Part shown: in pieces, positions 6,389 to 13,467 of the stretch
Layout: every line of letters starts with the position of its first letter
Numbering within the stretch: position 1 is the stretch's first letter
Assembly: GCA_009782405.1 (NCBI GenBank)
Contig: WRJC01000040.1
Span: 4,252 to 26,106, forward strand
Length of the DNA stretch: 21,855 nt
Reading direction: 5' to 3'
DNA from: Oscillospiraceae bacterium
GTDB lineage: Bacteria; Bacillota_A; Clostridia; Oscillospirales; WRJC01
Made by a program: the position numbers and the translations under genes
The notes under the pieces: model-generated
Databases searched by the model: none
What the model was told of the DNA's origin: nothing
What the model saw: only the letters and a program-made list of their open reading frames with translations

Positions 6389-8065
6389 ATGTTGTTTGAT
6401 ACGAACAAATTGCTCGAAATAACATTTGGGGATTTGCTGAACCTTTTGGAAAGAAAATACCCCGAAAAGCTCTGCGTCGCATATTGCGACAGGGACTATA
6501 CCAAAACATTCGCCGAATTTAACCGCGAAGTCGAAACCGCCGCAAAGGGTTTTTTGGCGCTTGGGATAAAAAAAGGCGACCACATAGCAATATGGGCCAC
6601 CAATGTGCCCGAATGGTTGGTCACTTTTTTCGCCGCCGCCAAAATCGGCGCAGTTCTGGTGACTGTCAATACGAACTACAAGATATTCGAAGCCGAGTAC
6701 CTTTTGAGGCAGTCTGATTCAAAAGCTTTGGTTGTAATCGACGGTTTCAAGGATTCGGATTACATAGACACGGTAAAAAAGCTCGTCCCCGGGCTCGAAA
6801 TTCAAGACGAATCGCAAGAAATCGATTCGCCGAAACTCCCTAAGCTGAAAAGGGTCATATATGCGGGCGAAAAAAGGGAAACGCCCCGTGGTATGATAAA
6901 ATTCGAAAAGCTCTATGAATTGGCAAAAACAATCGGCGAAAATGTTCTTGAAAAAATCGCGAAATCCTTGGATATCCACGACGTGGTCAATATGCAATAC
7001 ACTTCGGGCACCACCGGTTTTCCGAAAGGAGTCATGCTCACCCATTACAATATAATAAACAACGGCAAGAACATCGGCGACTGCATGAAATTGACTCCCG
7101 ATGACAAATATTGCATTTGCGTGCCGTTTTTCCATTGCTTCGGAATGGTATTGTCGATCACGGCTTGCGTAACCCACGCTTCGGCAATGGTTCCTGTGGA
7201 TTATTATTCCCCCGTGTCCGTGATGGAGGCGCTCCAAAACGAAAAGTGCACCGCTTTCAACGGGGTACCCACGATGTTCATAAATATCATCGACCATCCC
7301 GATTTTAAAAAATATGATTTCACGAATCTGCGCACCGGGATAATGGCAGGTTCGGTTTGCCCCGAAAAAGTGATGCGCGACGCCGCGAAATATATGAACA
7401 TGACGCAAATCACGAGCGTTTACGGTTTGACCGAGGCTTCCCCGGGCTGCACTCAGCACATAATTGAAGACCCGCTTGATTTACGGGTCACGACGGTGGG
7501 AAGGACTTTGCCTCATATCGAGGCGAAAATAACAGACCCCGAAACCGGCGAAACTCTGAGCCCTGGAAATCCCGGTGAATTTTGCGCGAGAGGCTATAAC
7601 ATAATGAAGGGTTACTATAAAATGGAAGAAGCCACAAAACAGGCGATTGACTGCGATGGCTGGCTGCACACGGGAGACATAGCGGTAGTCGACGAAAATG
7701 GATATTACAAGATCACAGGCAGGCTAAAAGACATGATCATACGCGGCGGGGAAAATATATATCCCAAGGAAATCGAGGAATTCATATACACGTTGCCCCA
7801 AGTCAGCGACGTGCAAGTAGTCGGCGTTCCATCAAAACAGTACGGCGAAGAAATTATGGCTTATGTGATATTGAAAGAAGGCGAAAACATGACTGAAGAA
7901 GAATTGCAGCAGGCGGTGAAAAACAGCCTCGCACGGCACAAAGTGCCGAAATACGTAAAATTCACCGACGCTTTCCCCATGACTGCGAGTGGGAAAATAC
8001 AAAAATATAAACTTCGCGAAGATGCAGTCGAGGAATTGAATCTCGGCGAAAGAGAAATGATATAA
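6389..8065 (+). CDS. AMP-binding acyl-CoA synthetase (fatty-acid--CoA ligase family)
   Basis: Activates a carboxylic acid with ATP to an acyl-adenylate and then the CoA thioester. The 558-residue protein (from ATG 6389) has the adenylate-forming signatures in order: P-loop YTSGTTGFPKGVMLTH (from about residue 204), VPFFHCFGM, YGLTEAS, then GWLHTGDIAVVDENGYYKITGR, DMIIRGGENIYPKEIEE, and near the end MTASGKIQKYKLRE with the catalytic lysine. These last motifs place it with medium- to long-chain fatty acyl-CoA ligases rather than acetyl-CoA synthetases; the chain length accepted cannot be read from sequence. It is soluble or membrane-peripheral. It is the first gene of a two-gene unit with the isomerase-like gene 23 bases downstream. 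An in-frame GTG at 6368 is the alternative start. Confidence 0.93.
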   Translation: MLFDTNKLLEITFGDLLNLLERKYPEKLCVAYCDRDYTKTFAEFNREVETAAKGFLALGIKKGDHIAIWATNVPEWLVTFFAAAKIGAVLVTVNTNYKIFEAEYLLRQSDSKALVVIDGFKDSDYIDTVKKLVPGLEIQDESQEIDSPKLPKLKRVIYAGEKRETPRGMIKFEKLYELAKTIGENVLEKIAKSLDIHDVVNMQYTSGTTGFPKGVMLTHYNIINNGKNIGDCMKLTPDDKYCICVPFFHCFGMVLSITACVTHASAMVPVDYYSPVSVMEALQNEKCTAFNGVPTMFINIIDHPDFKKYDFTNLRTGIMAGSVCPEKVMRDAAKYMNMTQITSVYGLTEASPGCTQHIIEDPLDLRVTTVGRTLPHIEAKITDPETGETLSPGNPGEFCARGYNIMKGYYKMEEATKQAIDCDGWLHTGDIAVVDENGYYKITGRLKDMIIRGGENIYPKEIEEFIYTLPQVSDVQVVGVPSKQYGEEIMAYVILKEGENMTEEELQQAVKNSLARHKVPKYVKFTDAFPMTASGKIQKYKLREDAVEELNLGEREMI

Positions 8066-8088
8066 TACAAAATAAAGGAGCGATAAAA

Positions 8089-8913
8089 ATGAAGCTGGCT
8101 TTTTCAACGGTCGGTTGCCCCGATTGGTCTTTTGATGAAATTTTTGCGGCGGCGAAAGATTTCGGTTACGATGCAATAGAAATAAGAGGAATTGGAAATG
8201 AAATATATGCGCCGAAATTGAATGTTTTCAGCGAAAAAAATACCGAAGCCACGAAAAAAAAGTTGAAAAATGCGGGGCTTTTTGTGTCAATGTTCGCCTC
8301 AAACTCCGTGATAGGCATTCCCGCCGGCGCAAAGGCGGGCAAAAAAGAAGCGATTGAATATATAGATTTGGCATACAGGCTCGAAGTACCTTTTGTGCGG
8401 ATCATGGTCACCCCGCGCCCCGAAGCCGACGAAGCCGACTTGGGCTGCGCCGCCGCCGTTTATTCGGAAATATGCGAATACGCGAAAAACAAAAGCGTTA
8501 TTCCGCTGCTCGAAACAAACGGGATATTCGCCGAAAGCGGGGTTTTGGCAAAATTTCTGGAGCAGATACCGGGCGAAAACAAAGGTGCGCTTTGGGATAT
8601 ACACCACCCTTGCAGGTTTTTCGGCGAGAGTGCGGGGCAAGTGTTTGGAAATATAGGAAAATATGTAAAATATCTGCACATAAAGGATTCGGTCATAGAA
8701 CCCGAAACAAAAAAGGCCGGCTATAAAATGGTGGGCTATGGAGATATGCCCATAGCCGATATAGTGAGGCTTGTGGCGGATGGCGGATACGACGGCGTTT
8801 TTTCGCTGGAATGGACGAAGCGCTGGCAGCCGGAACTTCAAGAACCGGGAATCGTTTTTGCCCAATATGTGGACTATATGAGGCAATTGCTCAGCGAATT
8901 GGATCTGCGATAA
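8089..8913 (+). CDS. Sugar phosphate isomerase/epimerase family protein (xylose isomerase-like TIM barrel)
   Basis: A 274-residue cytoplasmic TIM-barrel protein with start ATG after AAAGGAGC. It begins KLAFSTVGCPDWSFDEIF and carries the divalent-metal ligand set of this family: E142 in LLETNG, D170 in WDIHHP with H172/H173, H197 in YLHIKD, and E241 in SLEW. Members isomerise or epimerise keto sugars, or act in inositol catabolism (IolE/IolI type). The exact substrate here is unknown. It follows the acyl-CoA synthetase by 23 bases and is probably co-transcribed from the promoter at 6288. No terminator is seen before the tRNA promoter downstream. Confidence 0.88.
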   Translation: MKLAFSTVGCPDWSFDEIFAAAKDFGYDAIEIRGIGNEIYAPKLNVFSEKNTEATKKKLKNAGLFVSMFASNSVIGIPAGAKAGKKEAIEYIDLAYRLEVPFVRIMVTPRPEADEADLGCAAAVYSEICEYAKNKSVIPLLETNGIFAESGVLAKFLEQIPGENKGALWDIHHPCRFFGESAGQVFGNIGKYVKYLHIKDSVIEPETKKAGYKMVGYGDMPIADIVRLVADGGYDGVFSLEWTKRWQPELQEPGIVFAQYVDYMRQLLSELDLR

Positions 8914-8963
8914 AACCACAGACAAAATCAAAGCAAAAAATTTAAAAAAATTGAAATTAAGAC

Positions 8964-8992
8964 TTGACAAACAATTTTGAATATGGTATAAT
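8964..8992 (+). promoter_or_regulatory. Consensus sigma-A promoter of the tRNA-Lys gene
   Basis: TTGACA (8964-8969), 17 bases, TATAAT (8987-8992). The predicted transcription start at about 8999 coincides with the first base of a perfect leader hairpin. Confidence 0.88.
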
Positions 8993-8998
8993 AACAAA

Positions 8999-9018
8999 GT
9001 CGTTTGGTTTCAAACGAC
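8999..9018 (+). other. 8-bp hairpin in the tRNA leader
   Basis: GTCGTTTG (8999-9006), loop GTTT, CAAACGAC (9011-9018) pair perfectly. The hairpin begins at the predicted +1 and ends 14 bases before the mature tRNA. It has no T tract, so it is not a terminator; it may protect the precursor end before RNase P cleavage. Confidence 0.6.
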
Positions 9019-9032
9019 TGCTTTGAGAGCGT

Positions 9033-9108
9033 GATTCATTAGCTCAGCCGGTAGAGCACGTGACTTTTAATCACGGTGTCCGGGGTTCGATTCCCCGATG
9101 GATCACCA
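9033..9108 (+). tRNA. tRNA-Lys (anticodon UUU)
   Basis: 76 bases fold as a standard cloverleaf: acceptor GATTCAT/ATGGATC with one G-U pair, D stem GCTC/GAGC, anticodon stem CGTGA/TCACG with loop CTTTTAA (anticodon TTT at 9066-9068), a 5-base variable loop, T stem CGGGG/CCCCG with loop TTCGATT, discriminator A and encoded CCA (9106-9108). It is a single-gene transcript with its own promoter and terminator. Confidence 0.97.
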
Positions 9109-9124
9109 GCACTTTTCAAAGATG

Positions 9125-9166
9125 AACCTTGGTAATCCTCGTGGTTATCGGGGTTTTCTTTTTTTT
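9125..9166 (+). terminator. Rho-independent terminator of the tRNA-Lys transcript
   Basis: A stem of about 13 pairs, several of them G-U (AACCTTGGTAATC against GGTTATCGGGGTT), closes on a short loop and runs into a T-rich tail, TTTTC followed by eight Ts. It lies 16 bases after the CCA. Confidence 0.8.
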
Positions 9167-9280
9167 ATCACTTTCCGTATCTCTTCGAATTTCACGCATA
9201 TTTCGCCATCCTTGCAGTATACACTTCAGCGCAACTTTTTTTAAAAATGCAAAAATAAATGGAAGTTTACATTTTATCTC

Positions 9281-9309
9281 TTGCGTATTTCGATTTTCCA
9301 ATGTATAAT
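9281..9309 (+). promoter_or_regulatory. Promoter of the metallophosphoesterase gene
   Basis: TTGCGT (9281-9286), 17 bases, TATAAT (9304-9309). With transcription starting near 9316, the upstream in-frame start codons at 9259, 9301 and 9313 cannot be used, which supports the TTG at 9355. Confidence 0.65.
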
Positions 9310-9354
9310 AGTGTGAAAAGTATTTTAAAAGGTGAGGATTGGGGACGTGGTTAT

Positions 9355-9864
9355 TTGAATAAGATTTTTTTAACCGCAGATATGCACTTTGGCCACGCAA
9401 ATATCATTAAATATGAAAACCGCCCTTTCGTGAGCGCGGATGATATGGATAACACTATAATTATGAATTGGAACAAGGTTGTTTCAAAAAATGATACGGT
9501 TATCGTTGTCGGCGATGTGAGTTTCTATGGAAAAGAAAAGACTGCCGAAATCGTTTTGCAATTATACGGGAAAAAGATACTGATCAAAGGAAACCATGAC
9601 CAACGGAATAATGCTTGGTGGATGGAAACTGGATTTCATGAAGTGTCCAGTTATCCGATAATTTACAAAGAATGGTTTGTTATTCAGCATGAACCACCTA
9701 CATATTATAACGACGCGACACCGTATTTTTATATATACGGTCACGTTCACAGTAGCGAAATGTACAGGACGGTCACGAAGCAAACCGCGTGCGTTTGTAT
9801 GGAACGATGGAATTATACTCCGGTAGAACTCGAAAAAATAATAGATTTGGCAAAATTGGCATGA
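9355..9864 (+). CDS. Calcineurin-like metallophosphoesterase (169 aa)
   Basis: The TTG start is chosen because it follows the promoter -10 box and a GGGGA (9341-9345) 9 bases upstream, and because it gives the family's usual N-terminus, MNKIFLTADMHFGH. The dinuclear metal site is complete: D9 and H11, D54 (GDVSF), N80-H81-D82 (KGNHD), H112 (QHEP), and H130/H132 (GHVHS). At 169 residues it matches the small stand-alone phosphoesterases of bacteria and phages, which hydrolyse phosphodiesters or phosphomonoesters. The natural substrate is unknown. It has no signal peptide. It is followed after 48 bases by the GH127-like gene, but the two seem functionally unrelated. Confidence 0.9.
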   Translation: MNKIFLTADMHFGHANIIKYENRPFVSADDMDNTIIMNWNKVVSKNDTVIVVGDVSFYGKEKTAEIVLQLYGKKILIKGNHDQRNNAWWMETGFHEVSSYPIIYKEWFVIQHEPPTYYNDATPYFYIYGHVHSSEMYRTVTKQTACVCMERWNYTPVELEKIIDLAKLA

Positions 9865-9912
9865 AAATATTTTCACATATTATATTAAGCGGTGTTATAA
9901 CAGGAGGATATT

Positions 9913-11760
9913 ATGTTTGAAACGATAAAAATACCGGACAATCTTGATTTGGCAGCCCGGGCTCAAATGGGATTGAACGGCTTAATTGGCACATGCGACC
10001 CGGACGTGTACTACGAACCGTATTTTCTCACGTATTATTCGGCGCGTCCGGCTTATTTTTTGCACTGGTCAACCCAAATGTCGGGGGTAAAACCGAAATT
10101 CCTTGAAGCTTTCGCGCTATTAAAATGCATTACCGGTTCTCCGGACACATCGCAGGAAAGGGATTTCGTCAAATCGTTTCTCGACGAAGTTGAAGAAGAC
10201 GGGTTCATATACGACCGCAAAGACCCGAAACGCCCTTGGAACGTGGGCGTTGGATATGGAATAAAAAGCTTTAACGAAGATTACGCCAATATTGCCGGGA
10301 ACGGGCGCATGGCAAACGCTTTTTGGTATATGTATCAATTGACCGGAGATGAAACATGGAAAACCGCGCTGAAACGCTGCGCGGAAAAATTGTATGATGT
10401 AGCCGTCGTCAAAGACGATTACGCATATTATCCCGACAGCAAATGCGGGAACGACTTTTCATGGATCAAAAGCGGTTGGCCCAACACAAACGAGCCGCAA
10501 AGCTCAAACGAAGGCTGCGAGGGTTCCACCACGTTTTATCAATCGCTGCCCATACGGGGGCTTGTGAAATGGTATTATGTCAGCGGCGACGAAAGAATGA
10601 TTGATTTATCAAAACGGCTGATAAATTTTTTCACAAAACCGCGTTTTTACGGCGGAACAGTTGAAATCGAACCATCGTACGGAGCACAAAGAGCGCATTT
10701 TTGGGGGCATGTCCACGGCAATTTGGCCGCTTTCAGGGGAATGCTTGATTATGCCTGTGTGACCGGGGATATGAAATCGCTCGAATTTGTGCGCGACGGT
10801 TATGAATGGTACAGGCAAAATATGTGTCCCCAGTTAGGTCAGGACGTTTTTTTGGAAGGATGCTGCGCGGGCGATTTGCCCGCTATAGCAATTCAACTCA
10901 CCGACGCGGGCATGGGCGATTATTGGGATGACGTTGAACATATTATACGCAACGCCACAGCTCAAATGCAAGTCACGGATTTGGAAAGCATACGCAAAAT
11001 CGGCGAATCATATCCAAAACGCCCGAAAGATTCGAGATTCGGATCGCCTATTGATTTTCGTTTTACGAGAAATATTAACCTGACCGATCCGATACCAAAT
11101 CTTGAGTGCGTAGACAATGTTCTTGAACGTTCTATGGGAGCTATGTTCAACAATACATACAATGGACGGCATTTATCTCCCAATCAAATGTCCTGCTGCA
11201 CGGGGAATGGCCTGCAAGGATTTTATTACGCTTGGGAAGCGGCAATACGCCACAACGGCGGCACTTCGACGGTAAATTTGTTGTTCAGCCGTTTTTCGGA
11301 ATGGATGGATCTGACAAGTTTCCTGCCTTACGAAGGCAAGGCAATTATACGCAATAAAGCGTCGAAAAATATAAACGTGCGGATTCCGGGTGGAGTTATG
11401 CTTGGAAATGTACGGATTGATGTAAACGGCAGCGAAGTTCCGCCTGTTTTCTGCGGACGTTATGCAATTCTCTCGGGGCTTTCCGGCAGAGAAATGATAA
11501 CAATAACTTTCCCGCAGAATATAAGAAAACTTACGCTTACCATTCCGAATATTAACGGCAGAATGCACTGGGGCTTCCCGAAAGTCAACGCTAATTTCGT
11601 CGGTTCTACCTGTGTAAGCCTTGACGACGAGGGTGAAAGCATATTCGGAAGCGAATCCGTGCTTGTAAAACAATTCAATGAACCCAAATACAAAAGCGGC
11701 GAAACGTTATTCAAAGAAGCGCCGTATTATGTTCCGCCTAAAATCATTAAATGGTATTAG
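9913..11760 (+). CDS. GH127-like glycosidase (DUF1680-type beta-L-arabinofuranosidase relative)
   Basis: A 615-residue protein with ATG after AGGAGG (9902-9907), without signal peptide. The pattern fits an (alpha/alpha)6-barrel glycosidase of the GH127/GH146 type: helical repeats such as NGRMANAFWYMYQLTGD and HGNLAAFRGMLDYACVTGD, then E315-x-C317 in FLEGCC, and C428-C429 in SCCTGNGLQGFYYAWE, followed by a beta-sandwich tail. In the characterised GH127 enzyme HypBA1, a Glu-x-Cys and a Cys-Cys pair bind zinc, and one of the paired cysteines is the nucleophile; the same spacing logic is seen here. The acid/base residue could not be placed with certainty. It would release terminal sugars, perhaps arabinofuranose, from imported oligosaccharides. 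A weak promoter TTGGCA-N16-TATTAT (9856-9883) may drive it. Confidence 0.75.
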   Translation: MFETIKIPDNLDLAARAQMGLNGLIGTCDPDVYYEPYFLTYYSARPAYFLHWSTQMSGVKPKFLEAFALLKCITGSPDTSQERDFVKSFLDEVEEDGFIYDRKDPKRPWNVGVGYGIKSFNEDYANIAGNGRMANAFWYMYQLTGDETWKTALKRCAEKLYDVAVVKDDYAYYPDSKCGNDFSWIKSGWPNTNEPQSSNEGCEGSTTFYQSLPIRGLVKWYYVSGDERMIDLSKRLINFFTKPRFYGGTVEIEPSYGAQRAHFWGHVHGNLAAFRGMLDYACVTGDMKSLEFVRDGYEWYRQNMCPQLGQDVFLEGCCAGDLPAIAIQLTDAGMGDYWDDVEHIIRNATAQMQVTDLESIRKIGESYPKRPKDSRFGSPIDFRFTRNINLTDPIPNLECVDNVLERSMGAMFNNTYNGRHLSPNQMSCCTGNGLQGFYYAWEAAIRHNGGTSTVNLLFSRFSEWMDLTSFLPYEGKAIIRNKASKNINVRIPGGVMLGNVRIDVNGSEVPPVFCGRYAILSGLSGREMITITFPQNIRKLTLTIPNINGRMHWGFPKVNANFVGSTCVSLDDEGESIFGSESVLVKQFNEPKYKSGETLFKEAPYYVPPKIIKWY

Positions 11761-11809
11761 TTTGTCTAATTTTATGATAAATTTTTTCCTTTGATTTTTT
11801 GGTCAAACG

Positions 11810-12157
11810 TCATTTCGGGTTCACATAATCCGTGTAAAACCCGTGAATGCCCCAACTCCTGCATTTTTCGATTTCTTTTGGGACATTGAGCGTGAAAAAA
11901 TATATATATTTTGATAATTTGGTCAGATTGTCGTAAAATTCGTCGGTGTAGCGGTACCATTCCATCGTGACTACTTTTATATTGTCGTGTTTCGCCACGA
12001 ATGCGACGACTTCTTCGTCGGTGTCGGGTGATTCGTAGAGGGTGTATATCACGCTGTCGAACGGGTATATTTCCATCATTATTTCATAGCAGCTCTGGTC
12101 GTAAACCTGCGGGACAATTCGCTTTAATATATTGTGTATGTTTGTTTTCAGTCCCAT
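11810..12157 (-). pseudogene. C-terminal fragment of a glycerophosphodiester phosphodiesterase
   Basis: The frame encodes about 110 residues that match the second half of a GDPD domain: RIVPQVYDQSCYEIMMEIYP, then FDSVIYTLYES, IKVVTMEWYRY, a strand YIYFFTLN, and the ending GIHGFYTDYVNPK. The N-terminal half with the HRG and E-x-D catalytic motifs is absent. In its place lies the end of the URO-D-like gene, in another frame, with which the fragment overlaps by about 10 bases. A full enzyme has about 240 residues, so this is almost certainly a remnant that lacks activity. ATG 12157 with GGGG (12169-12172) upstream could still start translation. It is likely co-transcribed with the URO-D-like gene. 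Confidence 0.7.
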
Positions 12158-13236
12158 TTCGACCATTGCCCCGCGCATTTCAACAAATCGTCCGCTTCGC
12201 CCTCGCTGCCGCACCATGTATCGATAAACAGCCCTTTTGACGAAAGCATATCAAGAGCCTGTTTTACCTCCTGCGGAGCAATTGATATATGCAGATTTTT
12301 TCCCGCGGCTTGTATTTTTTTGAGTTCGTTTTTGTAATGGAGCGGGCTCGGCTTTCCCGCGCCCGGCAAAAACTGCAACGCGTTGAGCTTTTTTATCCCG
12401 CACAGCATATCGATATGCTTGAACGCGCCTATTCCGTCCACATGATATATCGAATAATCGAGATAGTCCACTTGTTTTTGCAGGGCATCCATAAAAATCT
12501 CTTCAAACATTTTGGTTGAAATGCTGTAGGAAAAATCATTCGAGCAGGTATAAAATTTAGACGGGGCCCAAATGCCCATGAAATTAGTAGTCCCCTCCGC
12601 TGCTTCGCGGGTAATATTGTAGAACCTTTCAAAAACCTCTGTCCATATATCCATCAGCCGCATTTCCATTTTTTTCACATGTTCCGGGCAGTCGTACAAA
12701 TCGTACAGCAGTTCTTGCGTGCCCCTCAGAGCCGCCATTATATCGCCGACCCCGCCTATCGCTTGTATTCCGGGAATGGATTTGCCTTTTGCCTCGGAGG
12801 CCGCGAGATTGTGTATTTTGAGGGCGAATTTGTGCCATTTGTTGTTTTCGCCTATTTTTATGTTTTCCGGCTTGTATTCCGTAAGCTCCCCTTTTTGGAT
12901 AAGCGGCGAAACCCAGCCCGTATGTTCCGCCAATTCCACATCGCAGCCAATATACGACGGGATAAAATCCCAGCCCGGATAACCGGCGTTCCACAGGGGA
13001 AACGCTTCCCCTGCGTAATATGTCGAACCGAACCGGTGCTCCGCGCTCTTTTTCAAATATTCAATATCCAGCCAGCGGTCCTCGATTTTTTCGGGAAGCG
13101 CGGGGGCCTGGCCGCCAAAAGGCTTGGCTCTCGGAGCCCTGATCGAAATCGCGCATCTGCCGAAATCTTCTCTCGCCCACCAGTGGCTATAGTTGTCTTT
13201 TGTTTTGTCCCAATCGGGTTTGTACAACAATTCCAT
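12148..13236 (-). CDS. Uroporphyrinogen decarboxylase (URO-D) superfamily protein
   Basis: A 362-residue cytoplasmic protein with ATG at 13236 and GGGAG (13247-13251) 10 bases upstream. Fold clues of the URO-D/methyltransferase superfamily include GVGDIMAALRGTQELLYDLYDCPEH (a typical helix-turn of this barrel), the strand YSIYHVDGIGAFKHIDML, then LNALQFLPGAG and the late strand GLFIDTWCGSEGEADDLL. It lacks the N-terminal arginine-rich motif of haem-pathway HemE, so it is not HemE; related proteins include corrinoid-dependent methyltransferases (MtaA/CmuA type) and many uncharacterised copies next to sugar genes in anaerobes. The substrate is unknown. It has its own consensus promoter and diverges from the sigma-factor gene across 231 bases. 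Confidence 0.8.
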   Translation of the reverse strand: MELLYKPDWDKTKDNYSHWWAREDFGRCAISIRAPRAKPFGGQAPALPEKIEDRWLDIEYLKKSAEHRFGSTYYAGEAFPLWNAGYPGWDFIPSYIGCDVELAEHTGWVSPLIQKGELTEYKPENIKIGENNKWHKFALKIHNLAASEAKGKSIPGIQAIGGVGDIMAALRGTQELLYDLYDCPEHVKKMEMRLMDIWTEVFERFYNITREAAEGTTNFMGIWAPSKFYTCSNDFSYSISTKMFEEIFMDALQKQVDYLDYSIYHVDGIGAFKHIDMLCGIKKLNALQFLPGAGKPSPLHYKNELKKIQAAGKNLHISIAPQEVKQALDMLSSKGLFIDTWCGSEGEADDLLKCAGQWSKWD

Positions 13237-13275
13237 GAAAATTCATTCTCCCATTTTTTATATGTTTCAATCGAT

Positions 13276-13304
13276 ATTATAATTCATTTTATTGGCAATG
13301 TCAA
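13276..13304 (-). promoter_or_regulatory. Consensus sigma-A promoter of the URO-D-like gene
   Basis: Read on the minus strand, TTGACA (13304-13299), 17 bases, TATAAT (13281-13276) are perfect. A CAATT-N5-AATTG dyad (13305-13319) abuts the -35 box and might bind a regulator, but it is short. Confidence 0.85.
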
Positions 13305-13389
13305 CAATTTTATCAATTGGCGGAGTTATTTGTATTATTGTGTTTAGATTGATGCGAATAAAAATTCAATAAAAATATTTTCACAAAAC

Positions 13390-13418
13390 CGAACCTTTTT
13401 GTTTTTTATTTTGTCTAT
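13390..13418 (+). promoter_or_regulatory. ECF-type (RpoE-like) promoter ahead of the sigma-factor gene
   Basis: CGAACCTT (13390-13397) and GTCTAT (13413-13418) are separated by 15 bases, close to the RpoE-type pattern GGAACTT-N15/16-GTCTAA. The predicted start near 13424 lies about 20 bases before the AAAGGAGG ribosome site. ECF factors commonly drive their own genes from such promoters. No good sigma-A promoter was seen in this interval on the plus strand. Confidence 0.55.
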
Positions 13419-13445
13419 ATGGCAAGCAGCTGCAAAACAAAAGCG

Positions 13446-13453
13446 AAAGGAGG
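13446..13453 (+). promoter_or_regulatory. Ribosome binding site with long spacing to a TTG start
   Basis: AAAGGAGG lies 14 bases before TTG 13468, longer than usual. The frame has a TAA stop at 13462-13464, so no start further upstream is possible. The long gap and weak start codon would keep translation low. Confidence 0.6.
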
Positions 13454-13467
13454 CGAAAAACTAAACA

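Noticed and set aside
6719..7459. 246-codon open frame opposite the acyl-CoA synthetase
   Set aside because: It lies wholly antisense to a well-supported gene, has no recognisable domain and is rich in His/Phe/Arg as expected of a shadow frame.
8299..8997. 232-codon open frame opposite the isomerase-like gene
   Set aside because: Antisense to a gene with a complete metal site; it also starts inside the tRNA promoter region.
9116..9400. 94-codon minus-strand frame near the tRNA
   Set aside because: It runs across the tRNA terminator and the phosphoesterase promoter and shows no domain.
12679..13347. 222-codon open frame opposite the URO-D-like gene
   Set aside because: Antisense shadow with no ribosome site; the minus-strand gene has a perfect promoter and family features.
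13427..13434. GCAGCTGC palindrome ahead of the sigma-factor gene as an operator
   Set aside because: An 8-bp palindrome is common by chance and has no second copy nearby.
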